DNA of 52,072 bases from Scatosoma sp045614565 (GTDB taxonomy: Bacteria; Bacillota; Clostridia; Christensenellales; Borkfalkiaceae), in the NCBI GenBank assembly GCA_045614565.1, contig JAZLDG010000100.1:1-52072 (forward strand). Reading direction: 5' to 3'. The position numbers were made by a program, and so were the translations under genes. The first letter of the stretch is position 1; every line of letters begins with the position of its first letter. Below, in pieces: positions 7,062 to 14,924 of the stretch. Below the pieces are notes generated by a model that saw only the letters and a list, made by a program, of their open reading frames with translations, ran no database searches and was not told where the DNA came from.

Positions 7062-8012
7062 ATGAAATATATCGAACTTACCGTGCATACGACGAGCGAA
7101 GCGAGTGAAATCGTTTCCGATATTATGTGGAATTATACCGATTACGGCGTGACCATTTGCGATCGCGCCGATATTATCGCTTTGCAAACGGCGAAAGAAA
7201 GCACGTTTTGGGATTATATGGACGACGAGCTTGCGCTCGACAAGCAACCGTCCGACGTGCTCGTGAAATGCTACGTCGCGCAAGACGTGGCGGGGGAGCA
7301 TATTCCCGCAATTTTACAAGATATTCGCGACGCGAAAGAGCGGAGCGACGGGTTCGTGCCGTTTGGGACTTTGGAAGATACCAAACGCGTGGTGGACGGC
7401 GACGACTGGATTGACGTGTGGAAAAAGCATTTCCGTCCTATTCATTTAGGCAAGATCGTGGTCGTGCCCGAATGGATTGCGTACCAGCCCAAAGACGGCG
7501 AACAGGTCGTTTTGCTCGATTCTAATATGGCGTTCGGTACGGGCGAGCACGAAACGACTTCGATGTGCGTGGAGCTGATGCAGGAATACATTTCGTCGGC
7601 TTCGGTGTGCATCGACGTGGGCTGCGGGAGCGGGATTTTAGGGATTTCCGCGATCAAGCTCGGCGCAAAAAAGGCGTATTTGACGGATATTGACCCGATA
7701 GCGGTGGAGAGCGCGTTACATAACGCGAAACTCAACGGCGTGGACGAAAAAACGATTGTGGCACATTCTAACCTTTTGGATAACGCCGATATAAAAGCCG
7801 ATATTATGATGGCGAATATTACGGGCGAAGTGTTGAAAATGCTTGCGCCGTCTATTCCTAAAAACTTGAAAAAGGACGGCGTTTTGATTTTGAGCGGTAT
7901 CATCGAAAGCCGTTTGGAAATGGTCAAGGAAGCGTATCTTGCCGTGGGAATGGAAGTTATTTACGAGCGTAGAAAGGGCGAATGGTTCGCGTTAGTCCTG
8001 AAAAGTGAATAA
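7062..8012 (+). CDS. prmA: Ribosomal protein L11 methyltransferase
   Basis: A class I SAM-dependent methyltransferase that trimethylates ribosomal protein L11. The 316-residue product has the PrmA N-terminal domain (EASEIVSDIMWNYTDYGVT, WKKHFRPIHLGKIVVVPEW) and motif I DVGCGSGILGISAIKLGAKK. These are followed by TDIDPIAVE and ANITGEVL. It starts the conserved Firmicutes order prmA-rsmE-mtaB-HIT. The ribosome binding site (AGG in TTTTTAGGTT) is weak. Confidence 0.96.
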   Translation: MKYIELTVHTTSEASEIVSDIMWNYTDYGVTICDRADIIALQTAKESTFWDYMDDELALDKQPSDVLVKCYVAQDVAGEHIPAILQDIRDAKERSDGFVPFGTLEDTKRVVDGDDWIDVWKKHFRPIHLGKIVVVPEWIAYQPKDGEQVVLLDSNMAFGTGEHETTSMCVELMQEYISSASVCIDVGCGSGILGISAIKLGAKKAYLTDIDPIAVESALHNAKLNGVDEKTIVAHSNLLDNADIKADIMMANITGEVLKMLAPSIPKNLKKDGVLILSGIIESRLEMVKEAYLAVGMEVIYERRKGEWFALVLKSE

Positions 8013-8024
8013 AAGGAGTATACC

Positions 8025-8744
8025 GTGTCTGCGTTGAAACGTTTTTTCGTGGATAAAATTGAAGAAGTAACCGAGCTTTGCAGCGAAGAGTTTGAGCACG
8101 CGAAAAACGTGCTTCGGCTTGGCGTGGGTGCGGAAGTCGTTTTGCTCGATAACAGCGGTAAGGAATACACCGCCGTCGTGGCGGCGGTGGAAAAAAAGCG
8201 TATGCTGTTGAACGTCGTGCGTGCGGAAGTAGGGCAGCGGGAAGCGGCTACGGAAATTTGTTTGCTGTTCGGGTATTTGAAAAACGCCGATAAAAACGAG
8301 TTCATCGTGCAAAAAGCGGTGGAGCTTGGCGTGAAAAAAATCGGCGTGTTTTCGTCCGATTTTTCATCGGCGTATATGAATGCGAACAAGCTCGAACGCT
8401 TGAACAAAGTCAGCAAGGAAGCGGCAAAGCAATGCTTGCGCTCGTTTGCGCCCGAAATCGTGTATTACGATACCTTGGATAAGGCGTTGGACGCGGCTTT
8501 GGATTATAAAAACAAATTATTTGCCTGTGAGTTTGCGACGGGGAGCGACGTGGAGCTTGGCGCACTTTGCGGGGATACGGCGATCGTTATCGGGAGCGAA
8601 GGCGGGTTTTCCCGCGAAGAAGCGGAACGCGCGAAAGAAAAAGGCTTTGCGCACGTATCGCTTGGAAAACGCATTTTACGCGCGGAAACCGCGGCGATCA
8701 GCCTAACGGCGGTCGTGGCGTTTGCTTTGGGAGAATGGCAATGA
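8025..8744 (+). CDS. rsmE: 16S rRNA (uracil1498-N3)-methyltransferase
   Basis: A SPOUT-class enzyme methylating U1498 of 16S rRNA. The 239-residue product shows the N-terminal PUA-like RNA-binding region (HAKNVLRLGVGAEVVLLD) and the SAM-binding trefoil-knot motifs VIGSEGGFSREE and LGKRILRAETAAIS. The start is GTG at 8025 with AAGGAG 6 bases upstream, 12 bases after prmA. Its TGA overlaps the next ATG (ATGA). Confidence 0.95.
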   Translation: MSALKRFFVDKIEEVTELCSEEFEHAKNVLRLGVGAEVVLLDNSGKEYTAVVAAVEKKRMLLNVVRAEVGQREAATEICLLFGYLKNADKNEFIVQKAVELGVKKIGVFSSDFSSAYMNANKLERLNKVSKEAAKQCLRSFAPEIVYYDTLDKALDAALDYKNKLFACEFATGSDVELGALCGDTAIVIGSEGGFSREEAERAKEKGFAHVSLGKRILRAETAAISLTAVVAFALGEWQ

Positions 8745-10000
8745 AAGCCGTCGTTTTTACGCTGGGCTGTAAGGTCAACGACGTGGAAAGCGGCTCGATT
8801 ATTCGGGGCTTGAAGGAGCTTGGATATACCGTTTCGCGGGAGCTTGCGCCTGCCGATTTATACGTGATTAACACCTGCGCCGTGACCGCGGAAGCGGAGC
8901 GGAAAAGCCGTCAAACGATCGGCAGGGCGTTGAAATATAATCCGAGCGCAAAGGTGATCGTTTGCGGTTGTGCTTCGGAAAAAACGCCGTCGGCGTTTTT
9001 GCAAAAAGACGTGTTTGCGGTGCTCGGAACGAAAAAGAAAAACCGTGTTTTGGAAATCGTTGCTTCGGGGTTCGATCAGGCGTTTAGCGGGGGGCAGGTA
9101 TGCGTTGAAAATACCCCTTATGAAGAAATGCTCGTACCCGAGTGCTTGAAAACGCGGAATTTCGTCAAAATTCAGGACGGGTGTAACCGATTTTGTTCCT
9201 ATTGCGTAATTCCCTATTTGCGCGGCCGAAGCCGATCGCGGGATTTGGAAAGCGCGGCGAGTGAAATTTTGCAAAGCCAAGCCTTGGAAACGGTCGTGAC
9301 GGGGATTGATATTTCGGCGTATAAGGACGAAAAGGGGCGGGATATTTCCGATTTGCTTTTCGCCGTTAAGGACGCGGATACGCGTATCCGTTTGGGCTCG
9401 ATGGAAAGCAGTATGATTACCCCGCGGTTTTTGGAAACCCTGCAAGCCTTGAAAAATTTTGCGCCGCAATTTCATTTATCCTTGCAAAGCGGATCGAACG
9501 CCGTTTTGAAAAGTATGAATAGGCGGTATACGCGGGAAGAATATTTAGAAAAATGCCAAATGATTTATCGCGCGTTTCCGAACGCGGGAATTACGACGGA
9601 TATAATCGTCGGTTTTCCGACGGAAACGGAAGAAGATTTTGAAAAGTCGCTTGCGATCGTCGAAGAAGCGGGATTTTCGCAAATTCACGCCTTTCCCTAT
9701 TCCCCGCGAGAAGGCACGAACGCGTATAAAAAGTATCAAGAATTACCGCACGCGGTCAAAAAAGAACGGGTGGAGCGTATTCTCGCCGTGGGCGCGAAGC
9801 AAAAGGAAAAGTACCTGCAAGGCTTTATCGGAAAAACGCTGGAAATCGTACCCGAGCTTTTCGACGGGGAATACACCGAAGGGTATGCGGAAAATTATAT
9901 TCGCGTGTATGCGGTGGGCGAAACGCCCAAAGAGCGGGTACAGGTATGCGTTGAAAGCTTGTTTAAGGACGGCGTGAAAGCCATTATAAAAAGGAGATAG
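8741..10000 (+). CDS. mtaB: tRNA t6A37 methylthiotransferase
   Basis: A radical-SAM enzyme adding a methylthio group to t6A at position 37 of tRNAs. The 419-residue product has three parts. The UPF0004 domain carries three conserved Cys (TLGCKVN, INTCAVT, VCGCASE). The radical-SAM cluster is DGCNRFCSYCVIPYLRGRSR. The C-terminal TRAM region follows about residue 350. YqeV-type family order after rsmE supports MtaB rather than MiaB or RimO. The start at 8741 overlaps the rsmE stop; an ATG at 8735 is a minor alternative. Confidence 0.93.
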   Translation: MKAVVFTLGCKVNDVESGSIIRGLKELGYTVSRELAPADLYVINTCAVTAEAERKSRQTIGRALKYNPSAKVIVCGCASEKTPSAFLQKDVFAVLGTKKKNRVLEIVASGFDQAFSGGQVCVENTPYEEMLVPECLKTRNFVKIQDGCNRFCSYCVIPYLRGRSRSRDLESAASEILQSQALETVVTGIDISAYKDEKGRDISDLLFAVKDADTRIRLGSMESSMITPRFLETLQALKNFAPQFHLSLQSGSNAVLKSMNRRYTREEYLEKCQMIYRAFPNAGITTDIIVGFPTETEEDFEKSLAIVEEAGFSQIHAFPYSPREGTNAYKKYQELPHAVKKERVERILAVGAKQKEKYLQGFIGKTLEIVPELFDGEYTEGYAENYIRVYAVGETPKERVQVCVESLFKDGVKAIIKRR

Positions 10001-10002
10001 AT

Positions 10003-10338
10003 ATGGAAAACTGTATTTTTTGTAAAATCGTACGCGGGGAAATTCCTTCGCCGAGATTGTATGAAGACGAAAAAATGATCGTTATTCGCGACATTGAACC
10101 CAAGGCGAAGCTGCATTATCTTTGTTTACCTAAAACGCATTTTGCGCGTTTGAACGAGATGGACGAAGAAAAAGCGGAAATCGTTAAGCATTGTTTTGCC
10201 GTTATTCCGACGATAGAAGAAAAGCTTGGCTTGACGGGCGGGTATCGCGTGATTATCAATCAAGGCGACGACGGCGGGCAAACCGTACCGCATTTGCATA
10301 TTCACTTGCTCGGCGGTGAAAAGCTTTCCGATTTTTAA
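10003..10338 (+). CDS. HIT family nucleotide-binding hydrolase
   Basis: A 111-residue histidine-triad protein of the Hint type (purine nucleoside phosphoramidase). It starts CIFCKIVRGEIPS and ends with NQGDDGGQTVPHLHIHLLGG, the HxHxH active site. AAGGAG lies 7 bases before the ATG, and the gene is 2 bases after mtaB, closing the operon. Confidence 0.94.
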   Translation: MENCIFCKIVRGEIPSPRLYEDEKMIVIRDIEPKAKLHYLCLPKTHFARLNEMDEEKAEIVKHCFAVIPTIEEKLGLTGGYRVIINQGDDGGQTVPHLHIHLLGGEKLSDF

Positions 10339-10362
10339 GGTATAAAAATTAAACAGCTTGGC

Positions 10363-10396
10363 TATAATCCCTTTCGCGAGAAATCGCGGGAGGGAT
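10363..10396 (+). promoter_or_regulatory. -10 box and hairpin masking a ribosome binding site
   Basis: TATAAT at 10363-10368 is followed by a hairpin pairing ATCCC and CGCG with CGCG and GGGAT. The hairpin contains the ribosome binding site GGGAGGG for the gene at 10401. No good -35 hexamer is seen. Translation could be limited by this fold. Confidence 0.4.
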
Positions 10397-10400
10397 TTTT

Positions 10401-10841
10401 ATGTTTTTTAATCGTTTGCGGGCATTCGTGGCTTTGCTCGTGGCGGTGACGGTGAGTTTACTGTTTGGGTTCGCGACGCGCGCGCTTCGCGTTTCTAAAT
10501 TTGCGGATATTTCAGGCGAACGCGTCTTTTATTTATATTCCGCGTCTTCGCAAGCCAAATGCGTTTCCACGCTTTCCTTTTTGGATATATTTTGCGTAAA
10601 GGGCGAGAGTGTGGCGTTTGATGTAGAAACGGACGGGGAAACGCTCGCGCGGGAGATTGCGGTACGCTACGGCGCAGAAATTATTTTGCGGGAAGAAGCG
10701 GGGGACGTGGTTTCCTATTATGCTTACACGCCTGCGTGGGGCGAGCGCGTGTGCGTGGGTGGAAAAGCCGTGAATTTGCATATCGCCGTGCGCGAGAACG
10801 CTTGCGCGGTCGGGACGCCCATTATTTTCGGCGGATTTTGA
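10401..10841 (+). CDS. YwmB-like putative sporulation membrane protein, 146 aa
   Basis: An N-terminal hydrophobic signal or anchor (residues 8-27, AFVALLVAVTVSLLFGFATR) precedes a soluble domain ending GKAVNLHIAVRENACAVGTPIIFGGF. The C-terminal pattern resembles clostridial proteins annotated as YwmB, often found beside SpoIID or SpoIIQ genes. The next gene here is a SpoIIQ-like peptidase. Function is unknown, and the family assignment rests on recalled similarity and context only. Confidence 0.5.
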   Translation: MFFNRLRAFVALLVAVTVSLLFGFATRALRVSKFADISGERVFYLYSASSQAKCVSTLSFLDIFCVKGESVAFDVETDGETLAREIAVRYGAEIILREEAGDVVSYYAYTPAWGERVCVGGKAVNLHIAVRENACAVGTPIIFGGF

Positions 10842-10858
10842 AAATTTTGAAAGGATAG

Positions 10859-10887
10859 GTATAAAAGCTGAAAAAGGGGAAAACATT
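10859..10887 (+). promoter_or_regulatory. Possible SigF/SigG-type promoter of the SpoIIQ-like gene
   Basis: GTATA (10859-10863) and, 14 bases later, GGAAAACATT (10878-10887) resemble the forespore consensus (GYWTA, about 15 bases, GGNNANANTW). There is one mismatch in the -10 element and the spacer is one base short. The spoIIQ gene of Bacillus is SigF-dependent, so the match is meaningful but not proven. Confidence 0.4.
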
Positions 10888-10917
10888 TACATACAAAGTT
10901 TTTCGGAGGATTAAAAA

Positions 10918-11604
10918 ATGCAAGAACGTAAAGACAAAGAGCAGGAAAAAGCAACGAGAAAACGCAGGGTTTTGAACAAGGAAAAAAGATTTTATTTGGT
11001 TACGGCTTTGGGCTGTGCGGTGGCGTTAAGCGCGATCGTGATCGTAGCGGTTGCCGTTTCTAACGCGAATAAAATGGATCAAAATCAAGCGCAGGGCGGG
11101 AATTCGGGCAACCAAATCGAACAACCCGATCAGCCGTCGGGCGGGAATAATAACGCGGGGAACGACGACGAACAGGTTATCGTTACGCCGCAGGGTATGG
11201 TTATGCCGTTAGAAACGGCGAACGTTTCCAACGAGTACGGGTTTTACCACAATCAAACCTTAAATTCCTATTACGAACATAAGGGAATTGATTTCGTAGC
11301 TACGGCAGGTACGGAAGTTTTGGCTGTGGAAGCGGGCGTGATTGAAAGCATCTATAAGGAAGATTTGCTTTCGGGTACGCAGATCGTGGTCGATCACGGC
11401 GAAGGCTTGAAATCCGTTTATTGTTTCGTGGAAGAAACGGAAGGCTTGAAGGTGGGTGACAGCGTGGAAAAGGGCGACGTGATCGCAACGGTTGCGGAAG
11501 CAAACGGGCACGAATACAAGGACGGCGCGCATTTGCACTTTGAAATTGTCAAGAACAATATCAACGTCGATCCCGCTATCTATTTAACGTTAGAAGAAAA
11601 ATAA
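10918..11604 (+). CDS. spoIIQ: M23 (LytM) peptidase, SpoIIQ-like
   Basis: A cytoplasmic charged N-terminus (residues 1-25) is followed by one membrane segment at about 28-50 (VTALGCAVALSAIVIVAVAV). Then come a Gln/Asn/Gly-rich linker and an M23 domain at about 110-220. The zinc-site motifs HKGID (HxxxD) and HLHFE (HxH) are both present, so the active site looks intact. That is unlike Bacillus SpoIIQ, which lacks it, but like clostridial SpoIIQ. In spore-formers SpoIIQ pairs with SpoIIIAH across the engulfing membranes. A general cell-wall endopeptidase is the alternative. Confidence 0.7.
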   Translation: MQERKDKEQEKATRKRRVLNKEKRFYLVTALGCAVALSAIVIVAVAVSNANKMDQNQAQGGNSGNQIEQPDQPSGGNNNAGNDDEQVIVTPQGMVMPLETANVSNEYGFYHNQTLNSYYEHKGIDFVATAGTEVLAVEAGVIESIYKEDLLSGTQIVVDHGEGLKSVYCFVEETEGLKVGDSVEKGDVIATVAEANGHEYKDGAHLHFEIVKNNINVDPAIYLTLEEK

Positions 11605-11605
11605 T

Positions 11606-11637
11606 AAAAATCCCCGACGGTTCGTCGGGGATTTTTA
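11606..11637. terminator. Bidirectional terminator
   Basis: AAAAATCCCCGACG and CGTCGGGGATTTTT form a near-perfect stem with a TTCG-type loop. It sits between the convergent ends of the M23 gene (11604) and the SDR gene (11638). Confidence 0.93.
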
Positions 11638-12420
11638 TTAAAGTAATTCTTGTTGTTTTTGCCATATCCAAGTAATTAAGCGGTGGGGCAGGAGCTTGAC
11701 GAGCAGGGTTTGACTCTTGGCGACGAAGCCGTGTATGGACACGTCGCGTTTTTTGTTTTTCAAGTCCTTCCAAGCGCGGGTTACGATTTGTTGCGGCTCG
11801 TACATTACCGCGTACTTTTTCACGACCGTCTTTTCGTCGGGCTTAATTGCGCGGTCGAAAAACGCCGTTTTTGTCCAGAACGGACAAACGCAAAGACAGC
11901 GTGCTTTGCGCTCCTTGCGAAGCTCTTTATCCAAAGCTCTGCCGTAAGAGAGTACGAACGCCTTGGTAGCGCCGTACGTGGCTATGTAGGGAATGGGCTG
12001 GAATGCCGCGACGGAAGCAATTAACATAACGACGCTTCCTTCGTGTAAATAGTCAAACGCGGCTTTGGTGATTCCTACGATCGAACGGCAGTTTAAGTCT
12101 ACCATATTTTGCAAAACGGCGTTATCGTCGTCGGAAATGCCGCAAAACCGTCCGAAACCCGAAGCGCAAATTAAGTACTTAATCGTCGGCGTTTCCGCTT
12201 CAAATGCCGCCTGCAAAGCGGCTACGGCTTCCGTTTTGGATAAATCGAGCGGAAACACGCGCAAAGGTATCGGCGTGAGCGAGCGAAGCTCGTTGAGCTT
12301 TTCTTCGCTTCGTGCGATTACCCAAATTTCGTCAAGCTCTTCTTGTTTCGCGTTTAAGGAAAGGAAAAATTCCTTGCCGATGCCGCTTGATGCGCCTGTT
12401 ACGATTGCAATTCTTTTCAT
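11638..12420 (-). CDS. Short-chain dehydrogenase/reductase
   Basis: The 260-residue SDR protein carries the NAD(P) motif TGASSGIG at residues 8-15, catalytic Ser in LIASVAAF and YGATK (Tyr-x3-Lys), so it should be active. The C-terminus is hydrophobic and basic (LLPHRLITWIWQK), suggesting membrane contact as in DltE/YqjQ-like SDRs. Its ATG overlaps the stop of the upstream membrane protein gene (ATGA), so the two are translationally coupled. Substrate unknown. Confidence 0.88.
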   Translation of the reverse strand: MKRIAIVTGASSGIGKEFFLSLNAKQEELDEIWVIARSEEKLNELRSLTPIPLRVFPLDLSKTEAVAALQAAFEAETPTIKYLICASGFGRFCGISDDDNAVLQNMVDLNCRSIVGITKAAFDYLHEGSVVMLIASVAAFQPIPYIATYGATKAFVLSYGRALDKELRKERKARCLCVCPFWTKTAFFDRAIKPDEKTVVKKYAVMYEPQQIVTRAWKDLKNKKRDVSIHGFVAKSQTLLVKLLPHRLITWIWQKQQELL

Positions 12421-13247
12421 AAAATTTCTTCCTTTTGTTTATTTTTTATTAAAATAACGGGTAGACTTATAAGATATCCTGCCGCCGTGAAGCCCACGAG
12501 ATACACGAGCAAAAATACGGGGTAGGGAACGAGCGTTTGGATTTGGTCGAGTACGGGCAAGGAGCAAGTTTCGTAAGGGGAAATGAAAAACATATTAAAG
12601 CCTTGCGTGGGGTCGACAAAATGGTAAAAGACGAGATTTAAGGTCAAAGCAACGCTTGCCGCAATCAAGAACACGGGCAGGGCTTTAAGCACGGTCGTAT
12701 GCGCGGCTTTGGCTTTGCCCGAAGCAAAGGTCAAAACGCCCACGATCGGCATTGATCCGTGGTGAATCATCGTTTGCAAATTGATCCCAATCGTTTCGAC
12801 GTATACGTTGCCTGGGTAGATCATTACCGCCAAACCCGCAAACAACGCGTACGTCGCCAAAAACGCCCGTAAAGCGTCGCGGATTTTTTGTTTTTTACGA
12901 AAAATTAACGCGAGCGGCAGGACGTATAGGGGCGTTGAGCAAAACTGGAACGGGAACGCGTACCACGAATACGACCAAGTATCCGTTTCCCACTCGTAAG
13001 AAAAATTGAACTGTTTATACAGTTCTAACAAAATTAAGACGGTTGCCGTGATTGCTAAAAACACGTCGTACTGCTTGTCCGAAATCTTGCGGCAGGTAAG
13101 GCATACGACGACGCAAGCCGTGAGAACGAGCGCAAGGCAAATAAAGTGGAATACGCCGAACGTTTGCGGTGCGGGCATTTTCCCGTCGAGCGCGGCAGCA
13201 AATTTTTGTAAAAGGGAAAGATCGGTTAAAAGATTATAATAAAACAT
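12417..13247 (-). CDS. YwaF/TMEM164-family integral membrane protein (copy A)
   Basis: The 276-residue product has about seven membrane helices. It begins with the family signature QTFGVFHFICLALVL (residues 28-42), then FPFQFCSTPLYVLP with C103, and MIHHG with H162/H163. The Bacillus relative YwaF (TIGR02206) has no established role. Human TMEM164 is reported as a cysteine-dependent phospholipid acyltransferase, and the equivalent Cys is kept here. It lies 6 bases after mnmA on the minus strand and overlaps the SDR gene. Two relatives lie at 19291 and 44968. Confidence 0.78.
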   Translation of the reverse strand: MFYYNLLTDLSLLQKFAAALDGKMPAPQTFGVFHFICLALVLTACVVVCLTCRKISDKQYDVFLAITATVLILLELYKQFNFSYEWETDTWSYSWYAFPFQFCSTPLYVLPLALIFRKKQKIRDALRAFLATYALFAGLAVMIYPGNVYVETIGINLQTMIHHGSMPIVGVLTFASGKAKAAHTTVLKALPVFLIAASVALTLNLVFYHFVDPTQGFNMFFISPYETCSLPVLDQIQTLVPYPVFLLVYLVGFTAAGYLISLPVILIKNKQKEEIL

Positions 13248-13253
13248 GAGTAT

Positions 13254-14339
13254 TTAGTATTCTGCGTTTTCTATTACGCCGCCTCCAAGACAGTTTTCGC
13301 CGTCGTAAAGTACGGCGTATTGTCCTTCCGTAACGGCGCGTTGCGGCTCGGCAAATTCAATACGTAACGTTTCGTCGGCGTTGATATGCACCCGTACCTT
13401 TTGATCGGGTTGGCGGTAACGGAATTTTGCCATACATTCAAAGTCGGTGTTTTGGGGTTTTTGGGGTATCCAGTTAAAACCCGAAACGGCGCAAGCTTTG
13501 GAATATAAGGGGGATTCGTCGCCGTGCGAAACGTAGAGTATATTCTTTTGTAAGTCCTTTTTCACGACGAACCATCTTCCGCAATCTTCTTCGCCTTTGA
13601 TACCGCCTAAATCCAGTCCGCGGCGTTGACCGAGCGTGTAATACATAAGTCCGTCGTGTTCGCCTACTTGCTTGCCGGAAAGGTCTAAAATTTTGCCTTT
13701 TTGGGCGGGCAGGTACGAAGCGAGAAACTTCTTGAAGTTGCGTTCGCCGATGAAACAAATACCCGTGCTGTCCTTCTTTTTCGCCGTTGCAAGGCCGCGT
13801 TCAAGCGCGATTTCGCGGACCTTGGGCTTTTCCATATCCTGTAAAGGGAAAAGCACGTCGGCAAGCTGGGCTTGGGAAAGTTGGTTAAGGAAATAGGTCT
13901 GATCCTTGTTTTCGTCTTTGGCTTTTTGTAAAAGATGTACGCCGTTTTCGTGGGAGATTTTGCAATAATGTCCCGTCGCGATATAGTCCGCGCCCAAGCG
14001 TTTGGCTTCTTGCAAAAACGGTCCGAATTTGATTTCGCGGTTGCAAAGCACGTCGGGGTTGGGCGTTCTGCCTGCCTTGTACTCGGCAAGAAAATAAGAA
14101 AATACGCGGTCCATATATTCTTTGGCGAAATTGTCGGTGTAATAGGGAATATCGAGAAGCGCGGAAACGCGGCGTACGTCCGCGAAATCGTCTTCCGCTG
14201 TACAGCAACCGTTTTCGTCCGTTTCTTCCCAGTTTTGCATAAAAAGCCCGATTACGTTATAGCCTTGCTCCTTTAATAAAAGCGCGGCTACCGAGCTGTC
14301 TACGCCCCCGCTCATACCGATTACTACCGTTTTTGACAT
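13254..14339 (-). CDS. mnmA: tRNA-specific 2-thiouridylase
   Basis: Thiolates U34 of Lys, Glu and Gln tRNAs. The 361-residue product shows the PP-loop GMSGGVDSSVAALLLKEQ, the first conserved Cys in PDVLCNREIKFGPF, the catalytic Cys in STGICFIGERNF, and the YYTLGQRRGL segment. It has its own promoter and is first of a three-gene minus-strand unit. Confidence 0.97.
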   Translation of the reverse strand: MSKTVVIGMSGGVDSSVAALLLKEQGYNVIGLFMQNWEETDENGCCTAEDDFADVRRVSALLDIPYYTDNFAKEYMDRVFSYFLAEYKAGRTPNPDVLCNREIKFGPFLQEAKRLGADYIATGHYCKISHENGVHLLQKAKDENKDQTYFLNQLSQAQLADVLFPLQDMEKPKVREIALERGLATAKKKDSTGICFIGERNFKKFLASYLPAQKGKILDLSGKQVGEHDGLMYYTLGQRRGLDLGGIKGEEDCGRWFVVKKDLQKNILYVSHGDESPLYSKACAVSGFNWIPQKPQNTDFECMAKFRYRQPDQKVRVHINADETLRIEFAEPQRAVTEGQYAVLYDGENCLGGGVIENAEY

Positions 14340-14368
14340 TTGTGTGCTCCTAATAAAGACTTGGCTAT

Positions 14369-14397
14369 ATTATAGCACAGCGGAAGAAAAAAAGCAA
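14369..14397 (-). promoter_or_regulatory. Promoter of mnmA
   Basis: On the minus strand TTGCTT (14397-14392), 17 bases, TATAAT (14374-14369). An AGGAG site lies before the ATG at 14339. Confidence 0.8.
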
Positions 14398-14499
14398 AGT
14401 AAAAAAGAGAAAAATTTGTCGAAAAGACGGTTATCGGCGATTTTTTCGGAAAAAAAGTAAAAGTTTTTAGAAAAAAGTCAAAAGGGGTAGTGGAAACGC

Positions 14500-14529
14500 T
14501 TGCAAAAGACCGTGTAAAAATAGTAAAAT
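14500..14529 (+). promoter_or_regulatory. Possible promoter of the tRNA-Arg locus
   Basis: TTGCAA (14500-14505), 18 bases, TAAAAT (14524-14529) lie about 35 bases before the truncated tRNA copy. Transcripts would first meet the truncated copy and its hairpin. Confidence 0.45.
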
Positions 14530-14561
14530 AGATATGCTTTTGATGCGCAAGCGAATAACAC

Positions 14562-14608
14562 GTACTCGCAGTGTAATTGGGAACGTTACCGTCTTCGATT
14601 GCACGGCG
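14562..14608 (+). pseudogene. Truncated, diverged 5' half of tRNA-Arg
   Basis: GTACTCGCAGTGTAATTGG matches the first 19 bases of the intact tRNA-Arg at 14674 with one change, and similarity continues through the D arm. The anticodon stem is degraded (CCGT and ACGG with a 10-base loop) and the T arm and 3' acceptor strand are missing. A GAAA-capped hairpin follows at once. Confidence 0.65.
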
Positions 14609-14632
14609 GAAATACCGAAAGGTATTTCTTTT
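14609..14632 (+). terminator. Short terminator after the tRNA-Arg fragment
   Basis: GAAATACC, GAAA tetraloop, GGTATTTC and TTTT form a compact hairpin directly abutting the truncated tRNA half. Confidence 0.6.
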
Positions 14633-14673
14633 GCGATAAGCAAAGCCTTGCGGTTCATAGCAAAAAAGTAAAC

Positions 14674-14750
14674 GTACTCGTAGTGTAATTGGATAACATT
14701 ACGGCCTCCGACGCCGTCGAGTTTGGGTTCGAGCCCCAACGGGTACACCA
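14674..14750 (+). tRNA. tRNA-Arg (CCG)
   Basis: The 77-base cloverleaf has acceptor stem GTACTCG with CGGGTAC, anticodon stem ACGGC/GCCGT around loop CTCCGAC (anticodon CCG), and T arm TTGGG-TTCGAGC-CCCAA. The discriminator A and CCA end are encoded. Confidence 0.95.
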
Positions 14751-14780
14751 AAAAACCGCCCTGCATAGGGCGGTTTTTTG
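14751..14780 (+). terminator. Terminator of tRNA-Arg
   Basis: AAAAACCGCCC and GGGCGGTTTTTT form a strong stem with a T run directly after the encoded CCA. Confidence 0.92.
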
Positions 14781-14850
14781 GCGTCCGTGGGGTTTGAATC
14801 ATTGGGAGAAGGTGTAGAAACGGAAACAAACAGCGCGAAAAACGTTGCAA

Positions 14851-14879
14851 TTTACTTTCATTTATGTTATTATTATAAT
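14851..14879 (+). promoter_or_regulatory. Promoter of the GLUG lipoprotein operon
   Basis: TTTACT (14851-14856), a 17-base spacer and TATAAT (14874-14879) lie 45 bases before the likely start at 14925. Confidence 0.7.
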
Positions 14880-14924
14880 GTGATAAAATAAACGTAAGGA
14901 AAAATGATGAAGGAGAACACGGAA

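Noticed and set aside
8567..8740. Upstream start for mtaB
   Set aside because: It would overlap rsmE by 175 bases. The ATG at 8741 overlaps the rsmE stop in the usual ATGA manner and starts the conserved TLGCKVN domain.
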